This document shows, one piece after another, positions 1 through 10,417 of a stretch of 64,000 bases of DNA. This DNA comes from Agrocybe praecox (Eukaryota > Basidiomycota > Agaricomycetes > Agaricales > Agrocybaceae). The stretch's first letter is position 1; the number at the start of each line of letters is the position of its first letter. Below the pieces are notes generated by a model. The model saw only the letters and a program-made list of their open reading frames with translations. It was not told the origin of the DNA and searched no databases. Location of the stretch: positions 2,542,001 through 2,606,000 of the forward strand of contig OZ024849.1 in assembly GCA_964017145.1 (NCBI GenBank), given 5' to 3'. Both the position numbers and the translations under genes were made by a program.

Positions 1-147
1 GAGATCGCAGCCGGTAGACGTGAAATTCCATGTGGAAACATACCAGTGGGCGCGAGGATATGTGTGGATTTCATCACTGGCTGGACAATCTTCTTTGGCT
101 CTCGGTACACAGTGCGTTGTTTCATGTCAGCCACCCCACGTCGGACA

Positions 148-154
148 TATATAA
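148..154 (+). promoter_or_regulatory. TATA box of secreted-protein gene copy 1
   Basis: TATATAA lies in a promoter block shared by all five copies of the family (a GTCAGCCAC-like motif, then TATATAAGCCCTG). It is about 120 bp upstream of the ATG at 273. The same block recurs before the other copies, so the promoter was duplicated with the gene. Confidence 0.7.
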
Positions 155-272
155 GCCCTGTTGGCGTACGCGAACTCTCATTGATACCTTCGACATCGAC
201 ATCCAATCAATTCAGTTCTCTTCCTTTTTGATCTCTCCTCGAATCGCTACCATTACCATTACTATCGCAATC

Positions 273-815
273 ATGAGATTTCTGACGACATTTACGATCT
301 CAAGCTTCGCGTTTATGCACGCCTCAGCATTCATTATAACTCTCACGACACCGCTATTAGACTACCCCCATATGATGAAGCTTTGCAACAAAGCTGGGAA
401 TTCAACCGTGAGTTCATTTTTCATTTCCTCAGTGTAAAATAAGCTGACTCCGCGTTGTAGTACGCATAGCGAGATTCAAGGGGAACAAATACATCGAACA
501 AAACTATGATCAATGCTATAACTTTGCTTTTTCAGATGGAGCCGAGCGGGATCAGACTGTATTCTGTAAAAGCGCGACATGTCGAGCGTATATGTGAGTT
601 TCTACTTTATTTATAGATGAATGACCTTCCTAACAACGTTCTGATTTACTGTAAGTAATGCAAACTGTACTGTGGGAGATCATTTTCCAGCCCCTACAAC
701 GTTTCTTCCAGGAATGTTTCTCGCCAATACTGCGGGCACTGACCGACTTAGTGCCGAAGTTTTCAACATGAAATCGGTCACTTGCCAAAAGACAATCAAA
801 AAGATAATCCGATAA
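273..815 (+). pseudogene. small secreted six-cysteine protein, copy 1 (frameshifted)
   Basis: First of five copies of a three-exon gene for a small secreted protein; the family is not recognised. Exon 1 (273-407) encodes a signal peptide starting MRFLTTFTISSF, then the family motif LCNKAGNST. Intron 1 is 408-460. Exon 2 begins TAC GCA TAG, so translation stops at its third codon, whereas copy 3 reads TAC GCA GTA GCG at this point. One missing base explains this. Past the lesion the frame is open through the second intron (GTGAGT, just after position 590) to a stop at 813-815, and the family cysteines are kept. The decay is therefore recent, or an unusual splice site rescues the gene. An alternative acceptor after the TAG gives a non-conserved frame, so I call it a pseudogene. 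Confidence 0.7.
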
Positions 816-1880
816 CTCATTCGGTGGTTGCAAATTCGCCGTCAATTTTTCAGTGCCAGATGATTAGCATATATTTGTGGTGTACATATATTATTTTCTA
901 GGTCCTCGACGTTTTCGTGGTTTTGATAAGGAGGCCTAGAATGAAATTTGGGTTCATTTAGAAAATTTATATATATATGGCTATTTTGCGTATGGAATTA
1001 GATTCAGCTGCCGTTATTCCTTGCTCAAACTAGATGCGGACCCAGTTTAATGAAATCCAAGGCTAGACCCCATGTACCCAAGACAAAATTGATCTTGTGT
1101 CATTACGATCCAAAGTCGAGTTCGGATTTTACAAAGGTCGATGACGTTGAAACCGTGCAGGAGGGTGAAACGATGTGAATCGTTGTGAGTTCGGGGAAAG
1201 AGGTGAGACGAGGCGGAATCGTCTCGGGGTTCTAAACCTCTTGGTGGTGAATGGAAAGGGTAGGTGTGGAACGTTGCGTGGATTAATAACGAGTGTGAGT
1301 CAGGTACATAACTTCTGCTGGGGAGTACAAAGCAAGTAGACTACTGTTATATATATGTAATTCTACTCGTAATGATACTCAGGGGGCAAGATTTAGAATC
1401 AAATCAAAATAGGAGGGGTTTATCTAGGCGAAAAGAAGTTTTCTAAGACTAATTAAACAAGCGAGGGAGAACCCTTAAGGGTGCCTCGCTGGCAAAAAGG
1501 AAAATAAACTAAAAAAAAAGGGGGAATGGCTTCGGTCCGAAATGTTGGCTGCGCATCGAGATGGCGTGTTTGTGTCGGTTTCGGGCGTAGGCAAGGTGCG
1601 TACCTTACAAGGGTACATGAGAAAAGAGCGCCTGAAATGGGAGAGGATTGGCCAGTTTGACGTGCTAACCGAAGGGAAGACTTGCGGAGTGCAAACGGGA
1701 AGTTCGCACATGAATGCACAACGCATCGACACAATCATTGAGACGACCTCTTGACTTTACATTGCAGCTGCCAAGTTGGCGGCATGCTGATTAGATTAGA
1801 TCATCTGGAATCACGTGTTCCATAGATTACAGTTTGCGCTTGCTTACCGAATCATCATGGCTTCTTCCTATTCCACCATG
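816..1880. repeat. spacer with repeat-X fragments and a likely old solo LTR
   Basis: The first 250 bases are the 3' flank shared by all copies of the secreted-protein gene (GATTAGCATATATTTGTGG and following). Short repeat-X pieces follow at about 1137-1160 and 1700-1745; they match adjacent parts of the X copy at 3740-3845. The stretch between them is absent from that X copy and begins like the Gypsy LTR found at 36335 (see the separate entry). No gene is supported here. Confidence 0.5.
1166..1695. mobile_element. diverged solo-LTR-like insertion in repeat X
   Basis: The segment starts TGAAACGATGTGAA and continues with GTGAGACGAGGCGGAAT and GTCTCGGGGTTC. These match, in order and spacing, the plus-strand left end of the 902-bp Gypsy LTR at 36335 (TGAAACGATCTGAAG, GTGAGACGAGTCGGAAT, GTCTCGGGGTTC). 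Both flanks are adjacent pieces of repeat X, which is what an insertion predicts. The right edge and target duplication could not be fixed, and similarity fades inward. Confidence 0.4.
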
Positions 1881-2075
1881 TCGTGCATTTCTGCCGTCTC
1901 CAACCTGTTGAAAGGTCAATAGCCCCACTAAATTATTTCTGTTGCTCGCGGCTCTGGTCTATCGGATTGCGATTTGTCCACAGGATATGCGTGGATTTCA
2001 TTTTTGGCTCGACACCCTCCTTTGGTTCTTGGTTAACAGTCCGTTTTTCATGTCAGCCACCCCTATTCGGAAATA

Positions 2076-2082
2076 TATATAA
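2076..2082 (+). promoter_or_regulatory. TATA box of secreted-protein gene copy 2
   Basis: TATATAA followed by GCCCTGCTGGCGTAC, in the promoter block conserved across the family, about 130 bp before the ATG at 2214. Confidence 0.7.
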
Positions 2083-2213
2083 GCCCTGCTGGCGTACACA
2101 ATTTCTTATCGATACCTTCAACATTCACCTTCAATTACTTCTATATCTAGATTCTCTTCTCTTCTCTTTCGATTTCTCCTTGAATCACCACCAGCACTAT
2201 TCCTATCGCAATC

Positions 2214-2757
2214 ATGAGATTCCTGGCGACCCTTATGATCTATAGCTTCGTGGTTATGCGCGCCTCAGCATCTTTTATACCTGAGCTCGGCCTATTTCTA
2301 GCTGAGCTCGACGTGCCACCGTTCGCAGACTACCCCCATATGATGGATCTTTGCAACAAAGCTGGAAATTCAACCGTGAGTTCATTGTTCATTTCCTCAG
2401 TGTAAAATAAACTGACTCCGCGTTGTAGTACGCAATGGCGAGATTCGGGGAGAAAGTATACATCAGTCAACACTATGGTTATTGCCATCAAACTGTTAGT
2501 GCATATGGTGCCGTGCGGGAGGAGGTTGTATTTTGTAAAGACGCGGCATGCCGATTTTATACGTGAGTTTTTATTTTATTTATAGCTGAAAGACCTTCAT
2601 AACGTTCTGATTTACGGAAAGTGATGCGAACTGTACTGGGGCAGATGCTGTTCCGGTCACAGAAAACTTTGTATCAGGAATGTTTTCCACGAACATCGCG
2701 GGTACTGGGAAAACTGGTTATCCAGTCATGAAATCATCTACTTGCGAAAAGATGTAA
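2214..2757 (+). CDS. small secreted six-cysteine protein, copy 2 (intact)
   Basis: Three exons, 2214-2375, 2429-2562 and 2622-2757, give an unbroken frame of 143 codons plus stop. Both introns are GT-AG (53 and 59 nt). The N-terminus MRFLATLMIYSFVVMRASA is a good signal peptide. The mature part has six cysteines: one in LCNKAG, one in GYCHQ, two in FCKDAAC, one in ANCTG and one in SSTCEKM. Position and spacing of these are shared by copies 4 and 5. A small, secreted, cysteine-rich and tandemly duplicated protein suggests an effector-like or extracellular role, but that is inference; I do not recognise the family. Its TATA box and 3' flank are shared with its paralogues. Confidence 0.8.
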
Positions 2758-4690
2758 CTCATTCGGCGCTGGCAAATTCGCCATCAAATTTTCAGCGGCA
2801 GATGATTAGCATATATTTGTGGTGCCCATCATTCTGTAGTCCAGTTTTCGTGTTTTTAATAAGCAGGAGACCTAGAATGGAGTTTGGGTTCATTTAGAAA
2901 TTATATATATATTTGGCTATTTTACGTATGGAATCAAATTCGACTGTCGTTTTCCTTGCTCAAACTAGACGCGGTCCCAGTTTAATGAAATCAAGGCGAG
3001 GCCCGATGTATCGAAGACAACAATGATCAAATTCAACACCAACGCACAAGTCATACCAGAGAAGATAAGGATGTACGAGCCGCGTTAAGCAAGACAGCTC
3101 GTATATGTAGTGTCTAATCTTTCTCATCTATCAAAGGAAAGATTGAACAACAAAGGCGCAGATCGTTCATGATAGCTGAGAAACTGACGGTTACGAGACA
3201 GATGTATAAGACCTTCCGGTATCAGGAGATGTTCATAAATCAGGGGTAAAAAATGACTGCGTGGCGGAAAGAACGAGAAGAGAAGAAAGAAAGAAAAGTA
3301 AGAATACTACACAACACCATCGTATCGCATCGCATCGGGACTCTCTCTCAGAAAGAAACGTGCGTGTCATGGAGCAGCAACGATGAAACCGAGAACAAGA
3401 ACCAGAACGAGATAACAAGATAGAACGGCCTAAAACTGATCAGTCCAAGATACGGGCAACGGAGGTAGCCAGTATAGTTGGATTCCATGGTCGTCCCGGC
3501 TACCAGGGAGGATAAGAGACCTCGGCTTGTCCCATCATATTCATGAGGTGAGCAACACGGTGAAAAGCGCAGACGGAGAGCGTAAGACCGTGGAAAACCC
3601 CTCCCGCCCTGCCCTGCTGAATGCTCAAGGGACGGTCAAAATTCGGCTTGGACGAGGAACCTGGCCACATAGATCTGCTGTAAATAGCCCTCATCTGACT
3701 GATTAAAGTGAGAATTAGCGCACCTGAAAGCCCCTTCGCTTGAACAGGCAAGGTTGACGTTGAAACCGTGCGCTATGGTACATGAGCAAAGTGCTTGAAG
3801 CGGGCAGTTCGCACATCAATGCACCACGTATAGGCATAGTCATTGGGAGGATATTACGCGGTGTTCCAATATGCTGGAAAGCGACAAGGAGGATCAGGTA
3901 AGCGTGAGCCAAGGCCAGGGACTTGAGGAGTAGGGATAAGGAAAGGGCCGCAAGGTTGGAGCTGCATGTACCGCTAAGCGAAAGAGAACGAAAAGGGAGT
4001 GTGATCATAGCGCACCGTACTTGCTCCGCCTCGTACTTCTGTTTTCCTCCTAAAATATCCCCCTTTGTACGAAGAGTCTCACCAGGTACGCATGTATGGC
4101 CGCGCTTATCGACGAGGAAGGGACGCTGGGTCACTGGACATCGAGGGAACACGTTCCAGCGCGTCACGCGTCACATACGAGTGCGTTACGGAACTTCACA
4201 CCAATCTTATCTTATCTCTTCGATAATTGATGTTCCCTTTTTTTCCAATTTCACCGTGACGACCGGTGAATTGTGATAAGGGGGATCTCATCCGCCATCG
4301 AGCGAGACGCCATCCATGACTAAATTTGTTTACTGCTCCGAAGGGATGGCTGTAAACAGGACAAATAAAATAAAGTGGGTGGGTAGGCAGAGATTCAAGT
4401 ATTTATCCTAGATAAAGAAGACGAAGATGAACGGACAACGCCCATCCTTGATTTTGCGTCCACCTTCTACGTAACGATGTCTCAGAACACAGTACCGGAC
4501 CTTTTGATTTTACGTGTTCGCAGGTCAATGAATTCATTGGTTCCACAGCCAAGTCATTTCTGTTGTTCATGGCTCTAGGTTATCGAATGGAGCTAACAAC
4601 GTGCCAGCGGGCGTGGGCCGCACCATTTTTGGCTGGACACCCACCTTTGGTCCTTGATTAGCAGTCCGTTTTTTATGTCACCCACCCCTA
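2758..4690. repeat. spacer between copies 2 and 3, mostly a repeat-X fragment
   Basis: After the conserved 3' flank (to about 3010), roughly 3110-4290 matches repeat X in the same direction as the copy at 23780-25960. Shared stretches include the piece around 3160 (GATCGTTCATGATAGCTGAG) and that around 3360 (GTGCGTGTCATGGAGCAGCA). A third match is CACCAATCTTATCTTATCTC, at 4200 here. The fragment is shorter than the full X copies, so it is internally deleted. I see no gene; the open frames here are not conserved between X copies. Confidence 0.6.
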
Positions 4691-4700
4691 GTCGGAAAAA

Positions 4701-4707
4701 TATATAA
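4701..4707 (+). promoter_or_regulatory. TATA box of secreted-protein gene copy 3
   Basis: TATATAAGCCCTGCTGG in the same promoter block as the other copies, about 135 bp upstream of the ATG at 4839. Confidence 0.65.
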
Positions 4708-4838
4708 GCCCTGCTGGTGTACACAAATTCTTATCGTTACCTTTGACTTTCACCTCTAATTAATTCTATATCTATATTCTCTTCTCTTCTCTTTCGATCT
4801 CTCCTTGAATTACCAACAGTAAAATTCCTATCGAAATT

Positions 4839-5363
4839 ATGAGATTTCTGGCTACCTTTACGATCTCAGGTTTTGTGGTTATGCGCGCCTCAGCATCCAT
4901 TCTACCTCTCCCGCAGGTGTTCCCAGACTACGATCATATGATGGATCTTTGCAACAAGGCTGGGAATTCAAATTGTTCATTTCCGCAGTGTAAAATGAAC
5001 TAACTCTGCGTTGTAGTACGCAGTAGCGAGATACGAGCCGGGGGACATATACGTCAAACAAAATTATGGCCAATGCATTGAATACGTTAGATCAGATGGA
5101 ACCGAGCGGGATTATAGTGTATTTTGTAAACGCGCGGCATGCCGAGCGTATATGTGAGTTTTTATTTTATTTATAGTTGAACGACCTTCCTGACGTTCTT
5201 ATTTACGGAAAGTAATGCGGGCTGCACTAGGGGAGATGCTCTTCCGTTCTCCGAGTCTGAACCAATGATTTCGGGGGAGGCTTTCACGACTATTATGGAG
5301 GGCGCTGTTCGACTCGGAGTTAGTCGCACAGCGATGAAATCAGCTATTTGTCAAGCGACATAA
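4839..5363 (+). pseudogene. small secreted six-cysteine protein, copy 3 (lost intron-1 donor)
   Basis: This copy has a normal start (MRFLATFTISGFVVMRASA) and an intact exon 2 (5017-5153) and exon 3 (5213-5363). The segment holding the intron-1 donor is altered. Where the others read CAACC followed by GTGAGTTC, this copy reads CAAATTGTTCATTT. The GTGAG is gone, and reading through meets an in-frame TAA about eight codons later. The only nearby GT would join the exons in the wrong frame. Exons 2 and 3 keep the family cysteines and open frames, so the splice-site loss is the sole visible lesion. I call it a pseudogene; an unusual splice rescue cannot be excluded. Confidence 0.65.
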
Positions 5364-7045
5364 CTCATTCAGCACTGGCATATTCGCCGTCAAATTTTCA
5401 GTGCCAGATGATTAGCATATATTTGTGGTGTGTATCATTCTGTAGGTCCTGGACGTTTTCGTGGTTTTGATAAGCAAGAGGCCTAGAATGGATTTTGCGT
5501 TCATTTAAAAATTATATTTGATATTTTACGTATGGAATCAAATTCAATTGCCGTTTTCTTTGCTCAAACTGGACGCGGACGCAGTTTGATAAAATCAAGG
5601 GGCAACCTCATCGTATCGTATCACATCGTATCGGGGTCTCTCTCTCAGAAATAAAATGTGCGTGTCATAAGGCAGCAACGATGAAACCGAGAGCAAGAAC
5701 CAGAACCAGATAACAAGATAGAACAGGCCAAAACTGATCAGTCATAAAGATACGGGATACGTATTAGGTGACACATACAGTTTATGACGAGGTGGACAAA
5801 GCAGTAAAATGCGCAGACGGAAGAGAGCGTAAGACTGGGAAAAACCCTCAGGCCTCATGTCCTGCCCTGCTGAATGCTCAAGGGACGGTCGAAATTCAGC
5901 TTGGACGAGGAACCTGGCCACAATGATCTGCCGTCAATAACCCTCATCAGCCTAATTAAAGTGAGACCCAGTTAGTGCACCAGAAAGCCCTTTCGCTCTG
6001 ACAGGCAGACAACTTGAAGGTCAATGATGTTGAAACCGTGTGTTATGGCACACAAGTTTGGAGATTTCCTTAGAGTCTCCAGAGTCCAGTGGATTCCACT
6101 GAATGTCTATGAACATCTTAGAAAAAAATAACCCATCCAATAGATAGATATAAGCAAGTTTTTTCATATCTACAATAATACATTCAATTTATTTACTTAT
6201 TAAAGCGAATAAAAAAGGGAGGGAAAGAAGGGAAAAGGGTATGGGTAGACATAGAGTGGGGAAAAGGAAATAGAGCCTCAAGGAAGAGGAAGAGCGAAAG
6301 AGGAGAGGGGGGAAGAGGAAGGGAATAGGGAAGGGAAGGGAAGCAGTGGGCCACTAACCGTGTCTGGGGTACTTACCTTGTAGTACCCGTTGCCCATGTT
6401 CTAGCCCCTTCGTCGTCGTTCTATACTCCCTCCCCACATTGCCACATCATCCCCTTGCCTCCACCCGCGTTCCCTCGTGTTCGTTGGCTCGTGCGCTGGC
6501 ATTCGTCGTCGTCGTCGTGGGCGGCAGCGGTGCATATGCTGCACTGTATCACGCTGTGGCTGGCTTTGTCGTCGTATTAATTGTCGTCGTCGTTGTCGTC
6601 GTTTGCATCATCGACCCCGTCCCCTCTTACTTGTTGGGTCGTGTACTGACATCCATCGTCGTCGTCGGCGGCGGTTGTTCTGCGTTGCGTCACGGCTGCG
6701 TCGGTCAGATTTCATTGTGCTCGTCGTCGTCGTCCGCGTCATCGTTCAGGTGTGGTGGCGACGGGAAGTGGTGGTGGTGGTGGCGGACGGTGGTGGTTGC
6801 AGAACAACCAGTGTGATGGTGTTAACCGCTGCGGTTGTACGCGGTGAGCGTGACATCACCTGAGTGGGTATGACGTAACAGCCATCCAAGATTTCATGGC
6901 GTAATACCTCGCTTCATTTTCATTTTTCATTTACTTCCTCCCTCTAGCCGGTTAACCGGTTACCGGTTTACCACTCGAACGACGTTTCGAACCCTCCTTT
7001 CGTCCTTGGTTAACAGTCCGTGTTTTCATGTCAGCTACACCTCGT
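5364..7045. repeat. spacer with repeat X, a Y-like GC-rich repeat and CCGGTTA repeats
   Basis: Conserved 3' flank of copy 3 runs to about 5610. A repeat-X fragment follows at about 5610-6060, matching 24100-24240. The stretch 6060-6900 resembles repeat Y: an AT-rich part, an AG-rich part (6220-6345), then GTC/GTG-rich sequence (6410-6850). Around 6950 a short cluster of CCGGTTA-type units is nearly palindromic. The long open frames in the GTC-rich part are arginine/valine low complexity present in several frames at once, so I do not call genes. Confidence 0.5.
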
Positions 7046-7052
7046 CGAGCGC

Positions 7053-7058
7053 ATATAA
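7053..7058 (+). promoter_or_regulatory. TATA box of secreted-protein gene copy 4
   Basis: CATATAAGCCCTGC is the family's TATA block, slightly shortened compared with the TATATAA of other copies. It is about 135 bp before the ATG at 7191. Confidence 0.6.
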
Positions 7059-7190
7059 GCCCTGCTCGCATACACGAATTCTTATCGATACCTTCGACAT
7101 TCACCGTCAATCAAATCAATTATATTTATATTCCACTCTTTTTCAATCTCTCCTCGAATCACCACCAGCACTATTACTATCATTGCAATC

Positions 7191-7823
7191 ATGAGATTTT
7201 TTTCGACCTTTACGATCTCAAGCTTCGTGGTTATGCGCGCCTCAGCATCTTCTATAGTTATTCCGTCGGTGATAGCAAACAACCCGTCTGTGATACAACC
7301 CATCCCGTCACTGATAGCCGATATCCCGTCACTGATGAAACCTATCCCATCAGTGATAGCAAATACCCCGTCAGTGCGAGTCTCGGACTACTATTATATG
7401 ATGGATCTTTGCAACAAAGCTGGGGATTCAACCGTGGGTTCATTTTCCATTTCCTCAGTGTAAAATAAGCTGACTGGGCGTTGTAGTACGCAATGGAGAA
7501 ATTCGAGCCGGGGCACATATACATCAAACAAGACTATGATCAATGCCATGACTTTGCTTTTTCAAATGGAACAGAGCGGGATCAGATTGTGTTCTGTAAA
7601 AGAGCAAAATGCCGAGCGTATACGTGAGCTTTTAATTCATTTAAAGCTGAACGACCTTCAACCTGACCCTCTTGTTCACTTGTTATTTACGGAAAGCAAT
7701 ACGAGCTGCACTGGGACAGGTCTTCCTGTCTATATACCTTTTCCTACAGGAATGGATGTCACGAGTGCCATAGCAATCGTTGGTGAACTTGCTCACCCAA
7801 CCACGAAATCATCTACTTGCTAA
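7191..7823 (+). CDS. small secreted six-cysteine protein, copy 4, with repeat insert
   Basis: Exons 7191-7433, 7487-7623 and 7697-7823 splice to 168 codons plus stop with both introns in frame (first donor GTGGGT). The signal peptide (MRFFSTFTISSFVVMRASA) and the six family cysteines are kept: LCNKAG, DQCHD, FCKRAKC, SCTG and the C-terminal STC. It ends directly after the last cysteine. Unlike its paralogues it carries about 40 extra residues between signal peptide and cysteine domain. They are made of a degenerate seven-residue repeat (IPSVIAN-like), so the protein is larger than copies 2 and 5. Function unknown; secretion is inferred from the N-terminus. Confidence 0.8.
7258..7378 (+). repeat. 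21-bp minisatellite inside copy 4
   Basis: About five and a half units of a 21-bp sequence beginning CCCGTCAGTGATAGC lie in frame, giving repeats such as IPSVIAN, NPSVIQP, IPSLIAD and IPSLMKP. Copies 1, 2, 3 and 5 lack it. It sits between the signal peptide and the first cysteine motif. Confidence 0.85.
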
Positions 7824-8537
7824 AAACTAATCATATAACTCATTTGGCGCTGGAAAATTCGCCATGAATTTTTCAGTGCCAGATGATTAGCATAGATTTA
7901 CGGTGTATATCACTTTGTATGTCCTAGACGCTTGTGTGGTTTTGATAAGCAGCAGGCCTAGAATGGATTTTGAGTTTATTTAGAAATTAAATTTGACTAT
8001 TTTACGTATGGAATTGAATTTAACTGCCGTTTTCCTTGCTCCAACTGGAGTCAGACGAAGTTCCATAAAATCATGGCGAGGCCCCATGCCAAACTCACCT
8101 GAGAGACTACACCAGATATAAAATGTTTCCTCCCAATCCCCTCCATGCGTAGTAGTACAATATTGGACGTAGGCCACATATATATATCTTTCTTGTGCTT
8201 GGTGCTGTTTACAGATTGAATCTTTCAGGCACAGATATACATGTGTGCATTAATTAGCATTAATTGAGAACTGGCAAGACCCAACGAATACGAAGGCTAG
8301 CTCAAAGGAAACCAAAAGGGAAGGTTGATTATCGAGAAGGAGATAGGGTAAGATTCATCTTCGACCAGGGCGGGGCACACCCTCAGATCTTGAAATTGCA
8401 ACTCGTTTTGAGGTAACATGATAGATCATAATGCAATGATTCATTAATGCAAAATAAATAATCGATCCCATGCAGACCGCGTTATACTGTACTAGTGTAC
8501 TATTACGACCAAGTCTAGGATAGAGCGGGCTTCGTAT
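7824..8537. repeat. 3' flank of copy 4, repeat-X end, and edge of the duplicated A/B segment
   Basis: The conserved 3' flank of the secreted-protein family runs to about 8090. The X terminus (GTGTGCATTAATTAGC and following) occupies about 8240-8360. From about 8365 onward the sequence matches, in reverse, the DNA downstream of gene A' (49215-49375). That marks the outer limit of the duplicated segment. No gene is seen. Confidence 0.55.
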
Positions 8538-9568
8538 CTACGCAAAAAGATCTTCAGCCTGTTTGATGGCCAACGCTTGCGTCTCTGGCTTGAGTCCATC
8601 GATAACCTCCTTTCGTGGCTTAAATCTTCGGCTGAAATATTCTGATGTGTGGATTAGAACGGGGTCGACCAAGACTGCGAAAGACATGGGTACTAACCGC
8701 CAGTAATGCCGTTCGAGTCTTCCTGAACCATGAATACGCGTTTAGACTGCGACCAGGCGTGAAGTTGGATACGGTAAAGCTTTCAAAATGATCGGTTAAA
8801 CATGAACTATAGACGAAAATATGAGGTTTACCTGGAAATGAGGGCGACTTGGATCTGGGAAACGAAGAACACCGATATCAACAATTGTCTTCTCGTGTCG
8901 TTCGGTCTTCTTGATCAAAGTGGCAAAGCAGTCGACGGTCGCCCCAGTCTGTGCGACGATGTTTGCGAGGACCTTGACGTCGATCTTTGTCGATCTGAGA
9001 ACGTCTTCGTCGCTGATCAATTTCACAAACCAAGCTTGAACCTGTACGCAATATTTCAGTCACGGTTTTACGACAAATTTTATTTTTGAAATTACTTCTT
9101 TAACGATAGAGGCGTCGGGAGAGCCATCGAACTTGAAGACGTTGGTGCCGGTCTTGATCAATTTATCGACACGTGCGGTGGTCTCAATCTCGGGTTCAAG
9201 AAGAGAATTATTCATCATGGCCGCCAAGACCTTTTCCCATGAGCGCTGGGCAGGAGGGATAGACTCGAGGGTCTTCATAGTACCGGCGATCATGATCTTG
9301 AGGTGCTTATCCATGAGCTTGACGGCTTCACTCTTGAGCTCGCCTTCAGGACCGTATGAGGGAGCAAGTCCCATGTGAAGATGATCTTCGCGGGTCGCCT
9401 CTCTAACGTCCATCTAAATTAGAGTGTTAGATGGCTACAAAAATTCACAAAGAGGGAAGACGATACCTTGCTAAAGTCAAACTTCTGGACGATGTCGCCG
9501 ATGTTCTTCTTGTCGCCGAAGACCTTGGCGAGAGTAGGTGCAGCAGCAAGGAGAGCAGCAGCGGCCAT
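8538..9568 (-). CDS. gene A, CytB/volvatoxin-like protein (tentative)
   Basis: Five exons (9568-9467, 9413-9096, 9041-8832, 8779-8698, 8641-8538; lengths 102, 318, 210, 82 and 104) join to 271 codons plus stop with all junctions in frame. The start is the ATG after an alanine-rich run shared with paralogue A'. No convincing signal peptide or membrane segment is seen. The C-terminal third holds a VLRFPDPSRPHF stretch, a tryptophan-containing strand-like segment and a GITG turn, and the protein ends in DLFA. Length, helical middle and strand-rich end recall fungal CytB-type delta-endotoxin-like (volvatoxin-type) proteins, but this is a weak, by-eye assignment. It is divergent from gene B with about 850 bp between the starts; a TATAAAA box lies at about 9656-9662 on this strand. 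Confidence 0.7.
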
Positions 9569-10417
9569 TGTTGATAGATTTAGATGGTGATAAAAGTTCG
9601 AAGAAAAGAGGTGTTGAGAAGCCTGAGCTGATTGTTTTAGGAATAGTTGACCTGGGTTTTATACCAGCACAGGACGACTCCGTGAAAACAGTACCGGGGT
9701 TGCAGCACACCTAGCACTGTAATCCAATACAGGTACATATTGCAACATTGGTCGCCCATAGGGAGCCCTGCTTCGCTGGGTACCTTTCAGTGTATTCTCT
9801 CCATCGCGAGTGCCTGTATGAGTCTCCTCGTGCCTTCAATTCGAGCTGCTCGGCGAATTGTATGTCCGATGAGCGTTCCAACTTCCGTCAGGTCATGTTT
9901 GCTTGGAAATAAAATGTTGAAGATATCATGCGCTTGAATTCGGTTACGCAGCCATTCTGTTCAGAACATTTAAAAGGAAGCAAGATTTCGAAATATATGG
10001 TGGTGTCTGATAACTGTGCCAGCGAAGCAGAGAACGCTTCCAGACGCGAAAGAATTCCTTCATTCAGTTACGGCACGTGATCCTTTTCCGGCATCTCGGC
10101 GTGCTTAGCCTCAGGTACACAGGCGCTACGCGGGTCCGTATGAGGTACAGTCTGGCGTCCATACTATCAAGGTCAAGGAACATGGAACATTCACTCTTTC
10201 TTTCTATTTTACTGGGTGTCAAGCATGATTCTGTTCCTTGAAGAATATGTGCGATGCGGAAGTTGAAACGACGCGCTGGACAAAAGTTGTATGACACGGT
10301 GCATGCTACCTGATCCTTGTCCTGTTTCATCTTTGTTGCGACACCATTAGTATAAAGTCAAAGACTACTGCTCCGGTATGGAAAAGTCTCCACGCTAACC
10401 AATCCCGCAATATAGCC
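9569..10417. promoter_or_regulatory. shared divergent promoter of genes A and B
   Basis: This 849-bp intergenic region separates the two start codons. On the minus strand a TATAAAA box lies about 90 bp before the A start. The matching region between B' and A' is colinear in reverse (for example CCGGTACTGTTTT here against CGCGGTACTGTT at 36325). There it is interrupted by the Gypsy element. No other gene is supported. Confidence 0.6.

Noticed and set aside
6439..6863. Two overlapping 125-128 codon frames in the GTC-rich Y-like repeat
   Set aside because: Valine/arginine/serine low complexity in overlapping frames from GTC/GTG repeats; no homologous frame in the other Y copies.
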